From: Aegilops tauschii subsp. strangulata | Lineage: Eukaryota; Streptophyta; Magnoliopsida; Poales; Poaceae | Direction: 5' to 3' | Length of the DNA: 64,000 bases | NCBI RefSeq assembly: GCF_002575655.3 | Contig: NC_053037.3 | Location: forward strand, 141,433,207-141,497,206 | In this document: in pieces, positions 1 to 11,900 of the stretch | Numbering within the stretch: the stretch's first letter is position 1 | Layout of the letters: each line of letters begins with the position of its first letter | Translations under genes and position numbers: made by a program | Notes under the pieces: generated by a model | What the model saw: only the letters and a program-made list of their open reading frames with translations | Database searches by the model: none | What the model was told of the DNA's origin: nothing

Positions 1-1458
1 TGGCAGCAGAGTTGGCCGGAGGGGTCGGCTCAGGAAGGAGCTCCATAGCACGAGGAGGAGGCCGACGAAGATGCAACAGACGATGGGCGCAGGCGTCGAA
101 CTTGCTGAAACCGGTCGCGGGAGGTCGCCGGGGTCCCGTTCCTGCCAGTTCAAAGCGGAGGCAGGCCGATGGACTTGGGGCTCGGGCAGCAGCAAGGAGG
201 CGCTGGTGGTGGTCAGCGGCAGGAAGCGGTCACCGGGCTTGTGGTGACAACGACGACGAACAGAGGCGCGCGCAGAAGCAGCCGTCCGGCGATGGAGCAG
301 AGGCATCCATGGCCAGCGACCCAAGGCGTCGAAGATGGCCGGATCCGGGCCAGCTCGGGTTGGGGAGGCGAGGTAGCAGACCGGTGGCGGGGCTTGGCAC
401 AGGGGAGGTCGAGGTTGCCGGCAGCAGAGGCTACGACGCGGCCGGGCTTCTGCCGTCAACAGCTCTGGTGGCTGGGACGGTCGATGGAGGAGGCGAACGG
501 CGGGTCGGGGACGAGGCCGGATGTGAGGACGAGGCAGAGGAAGAGCTGCAGAGGAGTGGCTGGAGATGGTGGTGGCGGCGCCATGGCTGCGAAGCTCGAG
601 CAAGGGCGACGGGGAGGCGCGGGTCCACGAGGACAAGGTGTAGGTGCGGGATGAGGGAGCGAGCGAGAGGAGGGAGGAGCATGGGGATCTCCTCTCCCTG
701 GTGCGATGTGTGTGCGTGTGGCGGCGGCACGGGAACGAGAGGGGGAGATCGATGGAGAGGGTCGGGGCCTAGGGTTTTAGGAAGGGTTTAGGTGGGCTGT
801 GGGAACGGGTCGGTCTGGTTGGTTAGGCCCAAGAGGCATGGCTGGGCTCTCTCTCCCTCATATTCTTTAGCAGAAAAGAATTAGAGAGAAGAAAAGAAAG
901 AGAGGGTTAGGGAAAGAATTTGAGAACGAGGACAATTTTCCTGGACTCATAAAAATGAACTTGATCCCAAAAAAATTAGAAAGTGAGCATGGGCGTGAAG
1001 TTGAATTCAAACTCATTTGAATTTAATTCAAATGAGTGTAGGAAGGAAGTGGGTATTTGGTAGACCCAGAATGTTGAGAATTTGGGAAGAGCCTCGATAA
1101 ATGAGATAAGAATTGTTGGCAAGGTTTGAGGCAAGGAATTGAGGTAGAAAATGCATGGAACTTAAACTGTAAGTGTGTTATGGTTTATTCCTAAAGAATG
1201 GAATATTTATCATAGCTCCCTAATAATATTGGGAGGCTTCGAATATGTTTTAAAGAGAAATCACCATGTGAATTCCCTTGATTTAAATGGATCAAGGATC
1301 CATGCAATTTATGTAAGTGAGTTTTAGTTGGTTTGTGAAATTGATGACATGATGCAATGCAAATGATGCTATGAAGAATACAACAAACAAAGCAAATCAC
1401 ACGATGAATCTCGGGAATACATGGAAGGCATCTGAAGCGTCGGTCTTGGGGTGTCACA
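1..1458 (-). mobile_element. Partial LTR of a Tekay-like Gypsy element, minus strand
   Basis: Read on the minus strand this segment begins at 1458 with TGTGACACCCC, a start typical of long Triticeae Gypsy LTRs. About 600 AT-rich bases follow, then about 800 very GC-rich bases. The LTR at 21057 has the same AT-rich then GC-rich layout. It runs off the window's left edge, so its length and internal region are unseen. The long open frame at 12-791 shows no recognisable domain and reflects GC richness. The element sits inside the family A element that resumes at 1459; the 5-bp repeat GTGCG (1459-1463) would be its target duplication but the other copy is outside the window. Confidence 0.55.
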
Positions 1459-1721
1459 GTGCGTTCGCAGCGTCCTTCTCCGGCAGCCGTCGACCCAGTA
1501 TCGGCCGGCTCCCGCGGTGTCCTCGCTCCCCGCTGTTCGCTGGCGCAAGCGATCCGGTCGGTCGTGGCTTCAGCGGTGGGTGAAACACGCGGTGGCCCGT
1601 CAGTCGGCCACCCCACAAGTCACGGCAATCAAGCCCGACGAAACTCTATACGGCCTGTTCGACTGGCTCCGTCGAGACCGCATCCAAGTGCGATAGCAGC
1701 GATCCCGCGGCTGAAGTCTTG

Positions 1722-3617
1722 ATGGTCAACGGACCATGTAGTCCTCCTGGCTTCCCCCGTGACGACGGCGGTGATGGTGGCGGCGATCTGTCACGCGTTC
1801 ACGAGGAGTACCGCCCCGAGCCCCTTTCTTTGCAGCAGAGGGAAGAGCTTCGCCGCCGCAATATGGATGCACTCCACACTCCCATCGTTGGAGAAACCCC
1901 CGAGGCCCGGGCCTTGGAGGAGGCGCACCTAGCCAACTTGGCTGAGCGCACTCGACTGGAGAACCTTCAGCATGCACTCGACGAGCATGCACGACTGCGG
2001 ATCCCTGTGTCCAATCGACAACAACTTTTTCCGCCTCAACCTCAGGTATACCGCACTCCGATTCAAAATCTCACAGCTGCGACGTGAATAGTATCAATGC
2101 AGCCTTCCCAGTCGGAAGCTGGCAGAGGTCTGATGCAGATCCGAGACTTACTCCGGGCAGCCGGAGAGCAGAACACAGCAGTATCTCAGTCGCGGAATGG
2201 GATTCATAGCAGATCTGTGATGGCAGACACAGTTCAGTCGGCTCACAGCCCAAGATCGCCCCCGCGGCGTGAGGGACGTGGGTACCGGCAAGAACAGTAC
2301 AGAAACCACGAGCAGTATGATCACCAACTCGGCCATGATGACCGTCGTCGAGTCCCCACACCTCCTCCAAGGAGCGGGTCATATGTGCCTCGGCAGCATG
2401 ATGACAGACGCCCTCACAGTGGCGAGCGAAGAATACCAGTCGACCCGAGGGAGCCAGGCTTTGATGCGAGATCTATCCTCGTTCAAGGACTGGTTGACAG
2501 GAACAGAGCACACAGAGAGGGCCATGATAGAGATCACCCGACTGGCAACAGAGTGCATGTTTCAGGCCTAGAGTGTTTCAGCAGAGCCATCAGGGCCGCA
2601 GTGATTCCTCCCAACTTCAGGTTGGCGACAGGAGTCAGCAAGTTCACTAGTGAGTCCAAGCCTGACACTTGGCTTGAGGATTATCGAGTGGCTGTACAGA
2701 TCGGTGGCGGCAATGATGAAGTGGCCATGAAGCACCTTCCTCTGATGTTGGAAGGCTCAGCCAGGGCATGGTTGACTCAGTTAGCGTCTGGCAGTATATT
2801 CAGTTGGGAATAACTTGCCCGAGTGTTTGTTCGAACTTTTGAAGGTACTTGCAAACAACCAGCAGGGTTAACAGAATTGCAGCATTGTGTGCAAAAACCG
2901 AGTGAAACTCTGAGAGATTTCATTCATAGGTGGACCACTTTGCACCACAAAGTGGAAAATGTGTCCGAGCATCAAGCAGTTTGTGCCTTCAAGGAAGGTG
3001 TTAAGTATCGAGAGCTAGTCCTGAAATTCGGTCGGACAGGAGATATGTCCCTGACTCGGATGATGGAAATAGCCACTCGGTACACTAACGGAGAAGAAGA
3101 GGATCGACTCCGCAGTGGTAAGAGCAAACCAGCCGGTCAGGACACCGGTGGGAACACTTCCAATCGGAAACAGAAGCGCAAGGCCGAGCCAGCTGCTCCT
3201 GGTGAAGCTTTAGTCGTGGCTCAAGGAAAGTTCAAGGGGAAATCCAAAGGGCCCTGGACCCCCAAGAAAGTGAAAGATCAAGCAGGAAATGACGTGTTGG
3301 ATTTTCCATGCCACATTCACACGAAGAAAGATGAAGAGGGTAATCTGATTTATCCTAAACATACCACTCGACAATGTCGAGTTCTGATTGAGCAGTTCCG
3401 AGAGAAACAACCCAATGAGAAGGAAAAAGAGTCGGACAAGGGTGAGTATAAGGAAGAAGATGATGATGGTTTTCCCAACATCAATTCCACTCTGGTGATC
3501 TTTTCTGATGTTGAGAGCAAAAGTCGACTGAAAGTTATCAACAGAGAAGTGAACATGGTTGCTCCGGCAACGCCCAGTTATTTGAAGTGGTCTCAGACTG
3601 CCATCACATTCGACTAG
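1722..3617 (+). pseudogene. Family A gag (broken)
   Basis: Capsid/nucleocapsid precursor that would package the element RNA in cytoplasmic particles. The first ATG of the open frame is at 1722. An N-terminal helical, charged stretch (about 1900-2010) precedes a Retrotrans_gag-like core at about 2640-2990, with the family's typical LMLEGSARAWL and LRDFIHRW blocks. A zinc-binding-like C-x2-H...HTTRQC motif lies near 3306-3376. In-frame stops at 2085 (TGA) and 2811 (TAA), and a terminal TAG at 3615, interrupt the frame, which otherwise continues directly into protease. The intact family B homologue at 49128 shows the same blocks without the internal stops. Confidence 0.8.
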
Positions 3618-4281
3618 TCTGATCACCCAGCACGTATAGCCACCCCTGGGAGGCAAGCGTTGGTGGTCGACCCGGTAGTTGAAGGAACTCGACTGACCAA
3701 AGTGCTAATGGATGGTGGTAGCGGCCTGAATATCCTTTATGCTGAAACCTTGAAGGGAATGGGCATTCTGATGTCCAAGCTTAGTGAAAGCAATATGAGT
3801 TTCCATGGCGTTATACCTGGCAAGTAGGCCGAATCACTCGGCCAGATCGCCCTTGATGTGGTTTTCGGTGATTCCAAGAATTACCGCAAAAGAAAAGTTG
3901 ACATTTGAAGTAGTGGATTTCCAGAGTGCTTATCATGCTATTCTGGGTAGGCCTGCTTATGCACGTTTTATGGCTCGACCATGTCACGTGTATCTCAAAT
4001 TGAAGATTCCTGGCCCCAGAGGAGTGATCACTATCACTGGCAATCAGCAGAAGGCAGAGGAGTGCTTCCAGAAGGGCTCAAAAATCGCCTATGCACAAAT
4101 GGCAGCAGTCAAAATGCAAGAATACCGAAAGAATGCAGATCTGAGTGATTTACTGCGAGCCAAGAAGCCTGCCACCGGTTCTGCATTTCAGTCATCCGGT
4201 GAAACGAAGCCGATTCATATTCACCCGACCGATCCTAATGCTACTCCTACTCATATTTCAACATCACTCGATAGCAAATAG
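3618..4281 (+). pseudogene. Family A retroviral-type aspartic protease (broken)
   Basis: Protease that would cut the polyprotein. The frame continues from gag after the TAG at 3615 and shows the active-site block LMDGGSGLNILY with the codon for the catalytic Asp at 3711. A TAG at 3825 and a frameshift near 3890 break it. The downstream part (VVDFQSAYHAILGRPAY, about 3907-3963) is the usual C-terminal protease flank in Tat elements. The segment ends with ...DSK then TAG at 4279-4281, immediately followed in frame by RT. The same stop in the same place occurs in the otherwise intact family B element. Confidence 0.75.
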
Positions 4282-5685
4282 GAAGAAGCGCTCATCCAGT
4301 TCCTCCGTGAGAACTGGGACATCTTTGCATGGAAACCTTCTGACATGCCGGGTGTACCCAGGGGACTGGCTGAGCACCATTTGCGAGTCAACCCGAAAGT
4401 AAAACCAGTCAAGGAACATCTTCGACGGTCCGCCGTACAGAAGATAAAGGCAATTGGTGAGGAAGTGGCTCGGCTCCTGGCGGCTGAGTTCATCCGAGAG
4501 ATTTTCCACTCCGAGTGTCTCGCCAATGTTGTCATGGTCCCCAAGAAGGATGACTCACTTCTCATGTGCATTGACTTCAAGCATATCAATCGGGCCTACC
4601 CGAAAGATCATTTTCCTCTCCCCCGCATCGACCAGATCGTCGACTCAACTGTGGGGTGTGAGCGTTTGTCTTTTCTGGACGCTTATTCCAGGTATCATCA
4701 GATCCGACTGTATGGACCCGATAAGATAAAAACAGTTTTCATCACTCAATTCGGATGCTTTTGTTATGTCACCACGCCATTCAGTCTCAAGAATGCTGGC
4801 ACCACATTTATGACGATGATTCAAAAGTGTATGCTCACTCAAATCAATCGGAATGTGGAAGCGTATATGGATGACATTGTGGTCAAGTCGCGTAAAGGTT
4901 CCGACCTGCTGACTGACCTTGCTGAAACCTTTGCCAACCTGAGAAGGTATGATATCAAGCTTAATCCATCAAAGTGCACATTCGGAGTTCCTGGTGGAAA
5001 GTTACTCGGTTTTCTTGTTTCTGAACGAGGGATCGACGCGAACCCAGAGAAAGTTGGTGCTATACTCCGGATGAAGCGCCCTGTGCGTGTGCATGATGTC
5101 CATAAGCTTACTGGTTGTTTGGCCGCCTTGAGTCAATTCATCTCTCGCCTCGGTGAAAAGGCATTGCCTCTTTACCAACTGATGAAGAAATCTGACAAGT
5201 TCGAGTGGACTCCTGAAGCTGACGCAGTGTTTGCAGAGCTCAAAGCCCTGCTTTCCACCCAGCCGGTGCTTGCTGCCCCAATCAGCAAAGAGCCTTTACT
5301 GCTTTATATTGCAGCCACTGGACAAGTTGTCAGTATAGTACGCACGGTCGAGCGGGAAGAACAAGGAAAAGCCTATAAAGTTCAGCGCACAGTGTACTAT
5401 GTTTCTGAAGTCCTGACTCCATCCAAGCAAAGATATCCGCATTATCAGAAGCTTGTCTATGGAATTTACATGACCACGAAGAAGGTTGCGCATTATTTCT
5501 CTGACCACTCCATTACAGTCGCCAGCGACGCACCATTGTCAGAAATTCTGAACAACAGAGATGTAACTGGTCGAGTGGCAAAGTGGGCGATTGAACTCCT
5601 TCCTTTGGATATCAAGTTTGAGGCAAAGAAATCTATCAAGTCCCAAGCGATAGTGGATTTCCTCGCCGAGTGGGTCGAACAGTAA
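4282..5685 (+). pseudogene. Family A reverse transcriptase plus first RNase H
   Basis: RT copies the element RNA to DNA. From the ATG at 4345 the frame is open for 446 codons. Recognisable RT blocks are VPKKDD, DFKHINRAYPKDHFPLPRID, SFLDAYSRYHQI and the polymerase signature YMDD at 4864-4875. A connection domain (GFLVSERGIDANPEK) and a Ty3-type RNase H region (YYVSEVLTPSKQRYPHYQK, about 5395-5456) follow. In that RNase H the first catalytic Asp block reads LYIAATGQVV, so the usual acidic residue is missing, as in the other Tat elements here. The frame ends at TAA 5683-5685, directly before the second RNase H. Several consensus residues differ (for example SRYHQ instead of SGYHQ), fitting decay. 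Confidence 0.85.
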
Positions 5686-6264
5686 CTGCCGACTCAGATT
5701 CACTCGGAGCATTTGACCATGTTCTTTGATGGATCCAAGATGCTGAATGGTTCTGGTGCTGGGGTGGTATTGGTATCCCCCCGAGGTGACAAGCTCAGCT
5801 ATGTTCTTCAGATTCATATTGACTCCTCCAATAATGAACCTGAATATGAAGCATGACTGTACGGATTGCGTATGGCCATTTCACTCGGCGTCCGTCGCCT
5901 CATGGTCTACGGCGACTCGGATTTGGTGGTTAATCAAGTAATGAAGGAGTGGGACGTCAGAAGCCCAGCTATGACTTGCTATTGTAATGCAGTGAGAAAG
6001 TTAGAGAAGAAGTTTGAGGGGTTAGAGCTCCATCATATACCTTGACTGAAAAATCAAGCAGCTGATGATTTGGCAAAGATAGGTTCCAAGAGGGAGGCCA
6101 TTCCCAGCAATGTGTTTTTGGAACATATTCATACACCTTCAGTTCAGGAAGATCCTTTCACTGAAGAGCCCCCACAACCAAAGAGTGTCACTGATCTGAC
6201 TGAAGTCGAAGTCCCACCCGTGGTCGACTTGATCATGGAGGTTTTGGTCATCACTCCCGACTAG
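5686..6264 (+). pseudogene. Family A second (archaeal-type) RNase H
   Basis: The additional RNase H domain that marks Tat elements and is thought to have replaced the decayed first one. The sequence shows the FFDGSK start block (Asp codon at 5728), a YEA block near 5848 and the YGDSDLVVNQV block near 5911. In-frame stops follow the YEA block (TGA) and interrupt the HHIP block near 6043 (TGA); the region ends with TAG at 6262. The usual linker to integrase follows. Not functional in this copy. Confidence 0.75.
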
Positions 6265-7493
6265 ACAGTGCCATACATCACATACATTCTTAGGAAAGTA
6301 CTCCCAGAGGATGAAGAAGAGGCTCGACAGATTGTCCGTCGATCCAAAGCCTTTACTATGATAAGAGGACAGCTGTTCAGAGAAAGTGCAACTGGAGTCA
6401 GCCAGAAATGCATAACACCAGAAGAAGGTCGAGTGATCCTCAACGACATCCACTCAGGGACCTGTGGTCACCATGCATCCTCTCGGACCATTGTGGCCAA
6501 AGCATACCGAGGGGATTTTATTGGCCACGAGCTAATGAAATGGCGAAAGAAATAGTCGACAAATGTGAAGGTTGCCAGTTTTACTCCAACATGTCTCACA
6601 AGCCTGCATCAGCCCTGAAGACCATTCCACTCGTCTGGCCCTTTGCTGTTTGGGGATTGGATATGGTTGGGCCTCTGAGGACTGGTAGGAGCGGCTTCAG
6701 TCATGTGCTCGTGGTAGTAGACAAGTTTACTAAATGGATTGAAGCCAAGCCTATCAAAAATCTTGAAGCCAGTACTGCTGTCAGCTTCATCATAGAGTTA
6801 ACATTCAGATATGGTGTTCCGCATAGCATCATCACTGACAATGGTTTGAAATTTGATTCTGATGAGTTCAGAGCCTTCTGCGCTTCCCAAGGCACTTGAG
6901 TCGATTATGCTTCAGCCGCCCATCCCCAGCCGAATGGACAAGCCGAAAGAGCAAACAGATTGATTCTCAAAGGAACGAAACCCCAATTGATGCGTGATCT
7001 CAAGCATGCAGCAGGCGCCTGGGTCGATGAACTTCCTTCAGTACTTTGTGGATTGAGGAAAACTCCTTATCGGTCGACTGGTCGAACTCCATTCTTCTTG
7101 GTATATGGAGCTGAAGCTGTACTTCTGAGTGACTTGCTGCACAATGCACCCCGAGTCGAGATTTTCGCAGAAGATGAAGCAGAACAGGATCAGCAAGATG
7201 CAGTGGATCTCCTAGAAGAGGAAAGAGCGATGGCCCTGATCCGGTCGACCATTTATCAGCAAGACCTGCGTTGATTCCATGCCAGAAACATAAGGGGTTG
7301 AGCATTTCAAGAGGGAGACTTGGTTCTTCGAGTGGATCAGCAGAAACCACACAAGCTCGCTCCTGCTTGGGAAGGCCCCTTCATTGTAACCAGAGTGCTC
7401 CACAACGGAGCATACCATCTTTACAATGTCGAGCACAAGAAAGACGAGCCACGCGCTTGGAATGCAGAGCTACTCCGCCCCTTTTACACTTAA
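6265..7493 (+). pseudogene. Family A integrase (frameshifted)
   Basis: Integrase inserts the cDNA into the host genome. The H2C2 zinc-binding block (GTCGHHASSRT ... KCEGC) is split by a frameshift near 6540. The catalytic core carries WGLDMVG (first Asp), SIITDNG (second Asp) and GQAERANR (Glu), so the D,D,E triad can still be read. A TGA near 6898 and another near 7272 interrupt it. The C-terminal end EGPF ... WNAELLRPFYT stops at 7491-7493. The 73-bp tandem array begins about 100 bp downstream. Confidence 0.8.
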
Positions 7494-7596
7494 GCATTCA
7501 GACTGTTGACATGTAATAAGAAATACCTTCTAGTTTGATTATCAAAGAAACAGTTTTTACAGTCTCATAAATGATTGTTGTTCCTTTTTTATATGC

Positions 7597-8453
7597 TCTA
7601 AATCCCCCAGTGGGTGGCTTAGCTGCGAACCCGTTTCGCCTAAGTTCGAAATATCCTACCGACTGGTGAACAACGTTCCCACTCGGAGGCTTAGCTGTGA
7701 ATCCATTTCGCCTAAGTTCGAAAAATCCTACCGAGTGGTGAGCAAGCCTCCCACTCGGAGGCTTAGCTGCGAATCCGTTTCGCCTAAGTTTAAAAAAATC
7801 CTACCGAGTGGTGAGCAAGCCTCCCACTCGGAGGCTTAGCTGCGAATCCATTTCGCCTAAGTTTAAAAAATCCTACCGAGTGGTGAGCAAGCCTCTCACT
7901 CAGAGGCTTAGCTGTAGTTCAGTACTCGCCTAAGTTTAAAAAATCCTACCGAGTGGTGAGCAAGCCTCTCACTCGGAGGCTTAGCTGCAGTCCAGTACTC
8001 GCCTAAGTTTGAAAAATCCTACCGAGTGGTGAGCAAGCCTCCCACTCGGAGGCTTAGCTGCAAATCGGTTTTGCCTAAGTTTGAAAAATCCTACCGAGTG
8101 GAGAGCAACCCTCTCATTCGGGGGCTTAACTGCAGTCCAGTACTCGCCTAAGTTTGAAAAATCCTACCGAGTGGCGAGCAACCCTCTCACTCGGGGGCTT
8201 AGCTGCAGTCCAGTACTCGCCTAAGTTTAAAAAATCCTACCGAGTGGTGAGCAACCTTCTCACTCGGGGGCTTAGCTGCAGTCGAGTACTCGCCTATGTT
8301 TAGAAAATCCTACTGAGTGGTGAGCAACCCTCTCACTCGGGGGCTTAGCTGCAGTCCAGTACTCGCCTAAGTTTAAAACATCCTACCGAGGGGTGAGCAA
8401 GCCTCTCACTCGGGGGCTTAGCTGCAGTCCAGTACTCGCCTAAGTTTGAAACA
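7597..8453 (+). repeat. 73-bp tandem array of hairpin units, about 11-12 copies
   Basis: The anchor CCTACCGAGTGG recurs, with small changes, near 7655, 7727, 7800, 7872, 7945, 8018, 8090, 8163, 8236, 8309 and 8382, a period of 72-73 bp. Each unit contains CCGAGTGG ... CCACTCGG, an 8-bp inverted repeat around a ~12-base loop, followed by ACTCGG(A/G)GGCTTAGCTG. That last word resembles the family A polypurine tract (CGGGGGCTAA at the LTR edge, minus strand 47015-47025). The array lies just 3' of pol and before the end of the minus-strand gene, so both transcripts converge on it. Tandem arrays in the region 3' of pol are known in Tat/Ogre elements. Confidence 0.9.
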
Positions 8454-8454
8454 C

Positions 8455-8780
8455 ATCCTGATCAGCAAGGACGACGAGGTGCAGGTCGACTACGACCTTC
8501 TCCTTAGAACTGCGGCACAAGTACAACGTGCGCTGCATTCTGATCTGCAAGGACGACGAGGTGCAGGTCGACTGTGACCTTCTCCTCAGAACCGCGGCAC
8601 AAGTAGAACGTGCGCTCCATCCTGATCCGCGAGGACGACGAGGTGCAGGTCGACTGCGACCTTCTCCTCAGAACTGTGCCACAAGTACAACGTGCGCTCC
8701 ATCCTGATCTGCAAGGGCGACGAGGTACAGGTCGACTGTTACCTTCCCCTTAGAGCTGCAGCACAAGTTCAAAGACTATT
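8455..8780 (+). repeat. 82-bp tandem array derived from ribosomal protein L26 (uL24)
   Basis: Four units start at 8455, 8537, 8619 and 8701. In one frame each junction reads ELRHKYNVRS, then ILICKDDEVQV, which is close to the conserved N-terminal part of plant cytosolic ribosomal protein L26 (LRHKYNVRSIPIRKDDEVQV by memory of the family). Because 82 is not a multiple of 3, the frame shifts from unit to unit and no fused protein results. The likely history is capture of a short host coding fragment by the retrotransposon and later tandem amplification. It abuts the 73-bp array and precedes the 3' end of the antisense gene. The remaining 8781-8967 shows nothing recognisable. Confidence 0.75.
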
Positions 8781-8967
8781 CCGAGTGAAGAACAAGTTCC
8801 ACTCAAAGGCTAGCACAAGCATATTCAGAGATAAACCAAATTCAGATAAATCCTAAGGTTCCGGACCGCTGATTAAAGTACTCGGGCATCAAGCCCGAAG
8901 GAGTTTAATGATTACATGATCACTCGGCATTCCGAGGCAAATAAAGGTGAAGCATAATGTTTTTTGA

Positions 8968-11900
8968 TCACTCGTCAGGAGAAGGACTGGCTAGATCGCA
9001 GAAACTGTCAAGGTCTATGCTGTCTGCGATGCGAGTGGCGGCATCCAGGAAAGTGTCCATGAAGGATTGAAAAGTGTGCTTTTTGGTGTTAGCAACCTTG
9101 AGCTCCGCCAGCTTGTCTTCTTTGACATCCTTGAGGTGCACTCGAACCAATGACAAGGCGACATCAGCGCTGCAGCGAGCAGATAATTTCTTCCATTCTC
9201 GTACTCGGTCAGGTATTTGATTCAGTCGAGCCATCAGAGACTCGAGGTCTTGAGACAATTCCGCCTGAGGCCAGAGTTCAGCATCAACCCGAGTCATCGC
9301 CGCCTTCAGATGGGCAAGATAAGCAACTGCGATGTCCATACGAGATTCCAACCGCGGCACATTCATTGCAACGTCATCTTTGACTGGACAAGTTATGGGA
9401 TCGAGACCATCTCGACCCGCCCAGTTTCTACTTCAAAGTCCTGGCAAAGTTCTGCACAGTCGAGTAAACTGTGAGTCGACAATATGGTAAGACCTACCAA
9501 TCGACAGCTACAAGTCAGTCGAACAATAGTACCTTTGAGCTTTAAGACCAGTTTTGCAGCAAGCTGGCCCAGATAAGGTTCTAGCTCGCCCTTCTTGACC
9601 TTGAGGTTTCCAATCTCATCAGTCAGCCTGTCCTTGTCTTTCTTTAGTTGCTCGACCTCCCGACTGGCATCAGAGACAGCGGTCTTCAGTTTAGAGTTCT
9701 CTTCTTCTAACTTACCGACTGAAGCCAGCTTCTTGTCAGCAAGCGCCGTTTTCTCTCACGCCTCCTTCTGGGCACCAGCAAGATCCAGATCCTTCTTCTC
9801 CAGAGCCTGCTTCATTTTCTCTAAAGAAACAACATTCTTCACACGAGCTTGAAGTTGATGGTTTTCACTACGCACATCTGTTCGAGTGAAGTCACTCGGT
9901 TCAAAGTGACTAAAAGACACACGGAAAAGTGCGAGTCGTAAGATGGACAGTTGACGATTGGTTACCTCCCATGATAGCTGCTTCATCACGAGCGGTCTGG
10001 AGGTTCTTCTTGGCCAGTTCCAAATCAAGATTGAGGCTGATTTGCTGTTTGTTCAGTTCAGAAAGTTGAGCCCCAAGATCACAAGATTTCTGCAGTCAGC
10101 ATATAAGATATATCAGTCGACAGAAACAAAATACAATCACAGTGAAAGTTGCTCTAAGACTATCGCCGAATTAAACATTCAATGATAGTCTCGGGGACTA
10201 CACCTAGTGGGTGCACTTAGCGTGCCCCACTGGTTTGATTCAACACTCGGCATGGTCTGCCCAGCGCGAGTCAAAAAAAAAGAAAAAAAAGAGGGAGATT
10301 CACCCCGGCCGACTGCCAACAGTCGACCGCGGTCTTGGGGACTACACCCAGTGGGTGCACTTAGCGTGCCCCCACTGTTTCGATTTAACACTCGGCATGG
10401 TCTGCCCGACTCAATCCAAGTCGACTCAAGTGGAAGACCTATACAACTTTAAGACAGACACACCCCACTAGGTGATCGGATGAGAAATAAGATCAGTCGG
10501 AAATCAACTAACCTGGACATTGGTTTGCAGAGCAGCGCTGGCGTTGTAAGCCACCTGACTGGCCTCGTGCACCACTTTCATCTGCCCCATCACAAGATTC
10601 AACTAAAGAAAAACTTCCTTGGCAGCACTCGGCGGGTCGTCTGGAGTTTGGTATGCAGTAAAAAGAGATGATGGTAGGGCAGTCGAAGCAGCCACTGGGT
10701 CTGATGCATGGAGTTGTACTGGAGCAGCAGGGGTCTGAGCAGCCGACCCTGATGGGCAATCAGTCAATAGCGGGATAGCGAAAGTGACGTTGGTACGAGC
10801 CGGATCTATGGATCGCTCGACCGCCATCCCAGGCATCAGTGTCGACTGAGGAACCTGAACCTCAGGCGCTTTGCCGCTCGGTCCCTTGTCCCTCCTCCTC
10901 CTTTTCCTCAGAGGCACTTCTTCTTCATCATCCGGGAGCACGACAATGTCTCGTGGAGCTGCAACAAACAAGAAAACATCAGAGATGCAACCGACGAACA
11001 ATCCAATCGACAGAATAAATTCGAGTCTAGCGGACTTACTAGCTTTGGAGGTAGCCATGTCATCGGTTTCCTCGTCGTCTCGGACCTTGTCAATGTCCAT
11101 ATCAGTCGCGGCAGAGGCTGGGCTGGAAAATTTTACAATTCATTCGGTCAGAATAGAAGAATCAGTCGGTGCAAGAAAACACGGAAAGAACATTTACCCA
11201 GAAGCAACATGAACATCCATCTTAATCTTGGGCAAGGTCTTCCGAGCCTTTGAGGGGTTGATCATGGGCTGCTTGACGATTTTCTCCGTCAGCTCCGGAG
11301 TTGAAGACCGAGCACGTTTCTGCGATTGGGTGCTCGAGGCCACGGTCTTGCCGCACCGGCTCGCTGGATCATGATGCTGCTTGGATCGAGTTTCCACACG
11401 AGGTGGTGATTCGACTACCCCCTCGTCGTCCGACTCGTCGCTTTCCTCTTCGTCATCGTCGTCCGATGACTCCCAATCACCACTCTCCTCCGCGCTGTCC
11501 TCGCCCTCATGATCCTACTCCAGAGCTTGTTCACCATTGGGCATCGAGTACATCTCGGTATAAACCTACAAGGCAAAAGAAGTCGAGTGAAAGTCAGTCG
11601 GATTCAAAGATGATCGGAAAGAGTATCCAAATGCAATCAGCTGTAGAGGCTGAACCTTGTCTGGCTGATTGCTGCTGCTGAAGGGATCGACTCTCCTGGC
11701 GCCTCTAGGGTTGCCCTTGTTTCCTGTGATACTCCTCAGCCATTGGGACACTGTTTTGGCCGGTACCTCCTCTGGATGAACCCGAGCGGTATCGCTGGCT
11801 CCAGAATACTTCCACATAGAGTGGTCACGAGCCTGGAGCGGCTGGATACGCCAACTAAGGAATACCTCCAACAAATCCATGCCAGTGACACCTTGGTTGA

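Noticed and set aside
12..791. 259-codon open frame at the left edge
   Set aside because: Starts at a non-ATG codon, lies in the GC-rich half of a minus-strand LTR, has low-complexity translation and overlapping open frames on both strands.
1371..1722. Short plus-strand frames before family A gag
   Set aside because: They span the junction between the nested LTR and the family A leader and are too short and non-conserved to be genes.
7597..8453. CRISPR-like regularly spaced repeats
   Set aside because: The whole 73-bp unit is conserved, with no unique spacers, and it lies in a plant retrotransposon.
8455..8780. A real ribosomal protein L26 gene
   Set aside because: Only a ~30-codon fragment, repeated out of frame, without the rest of the gene.
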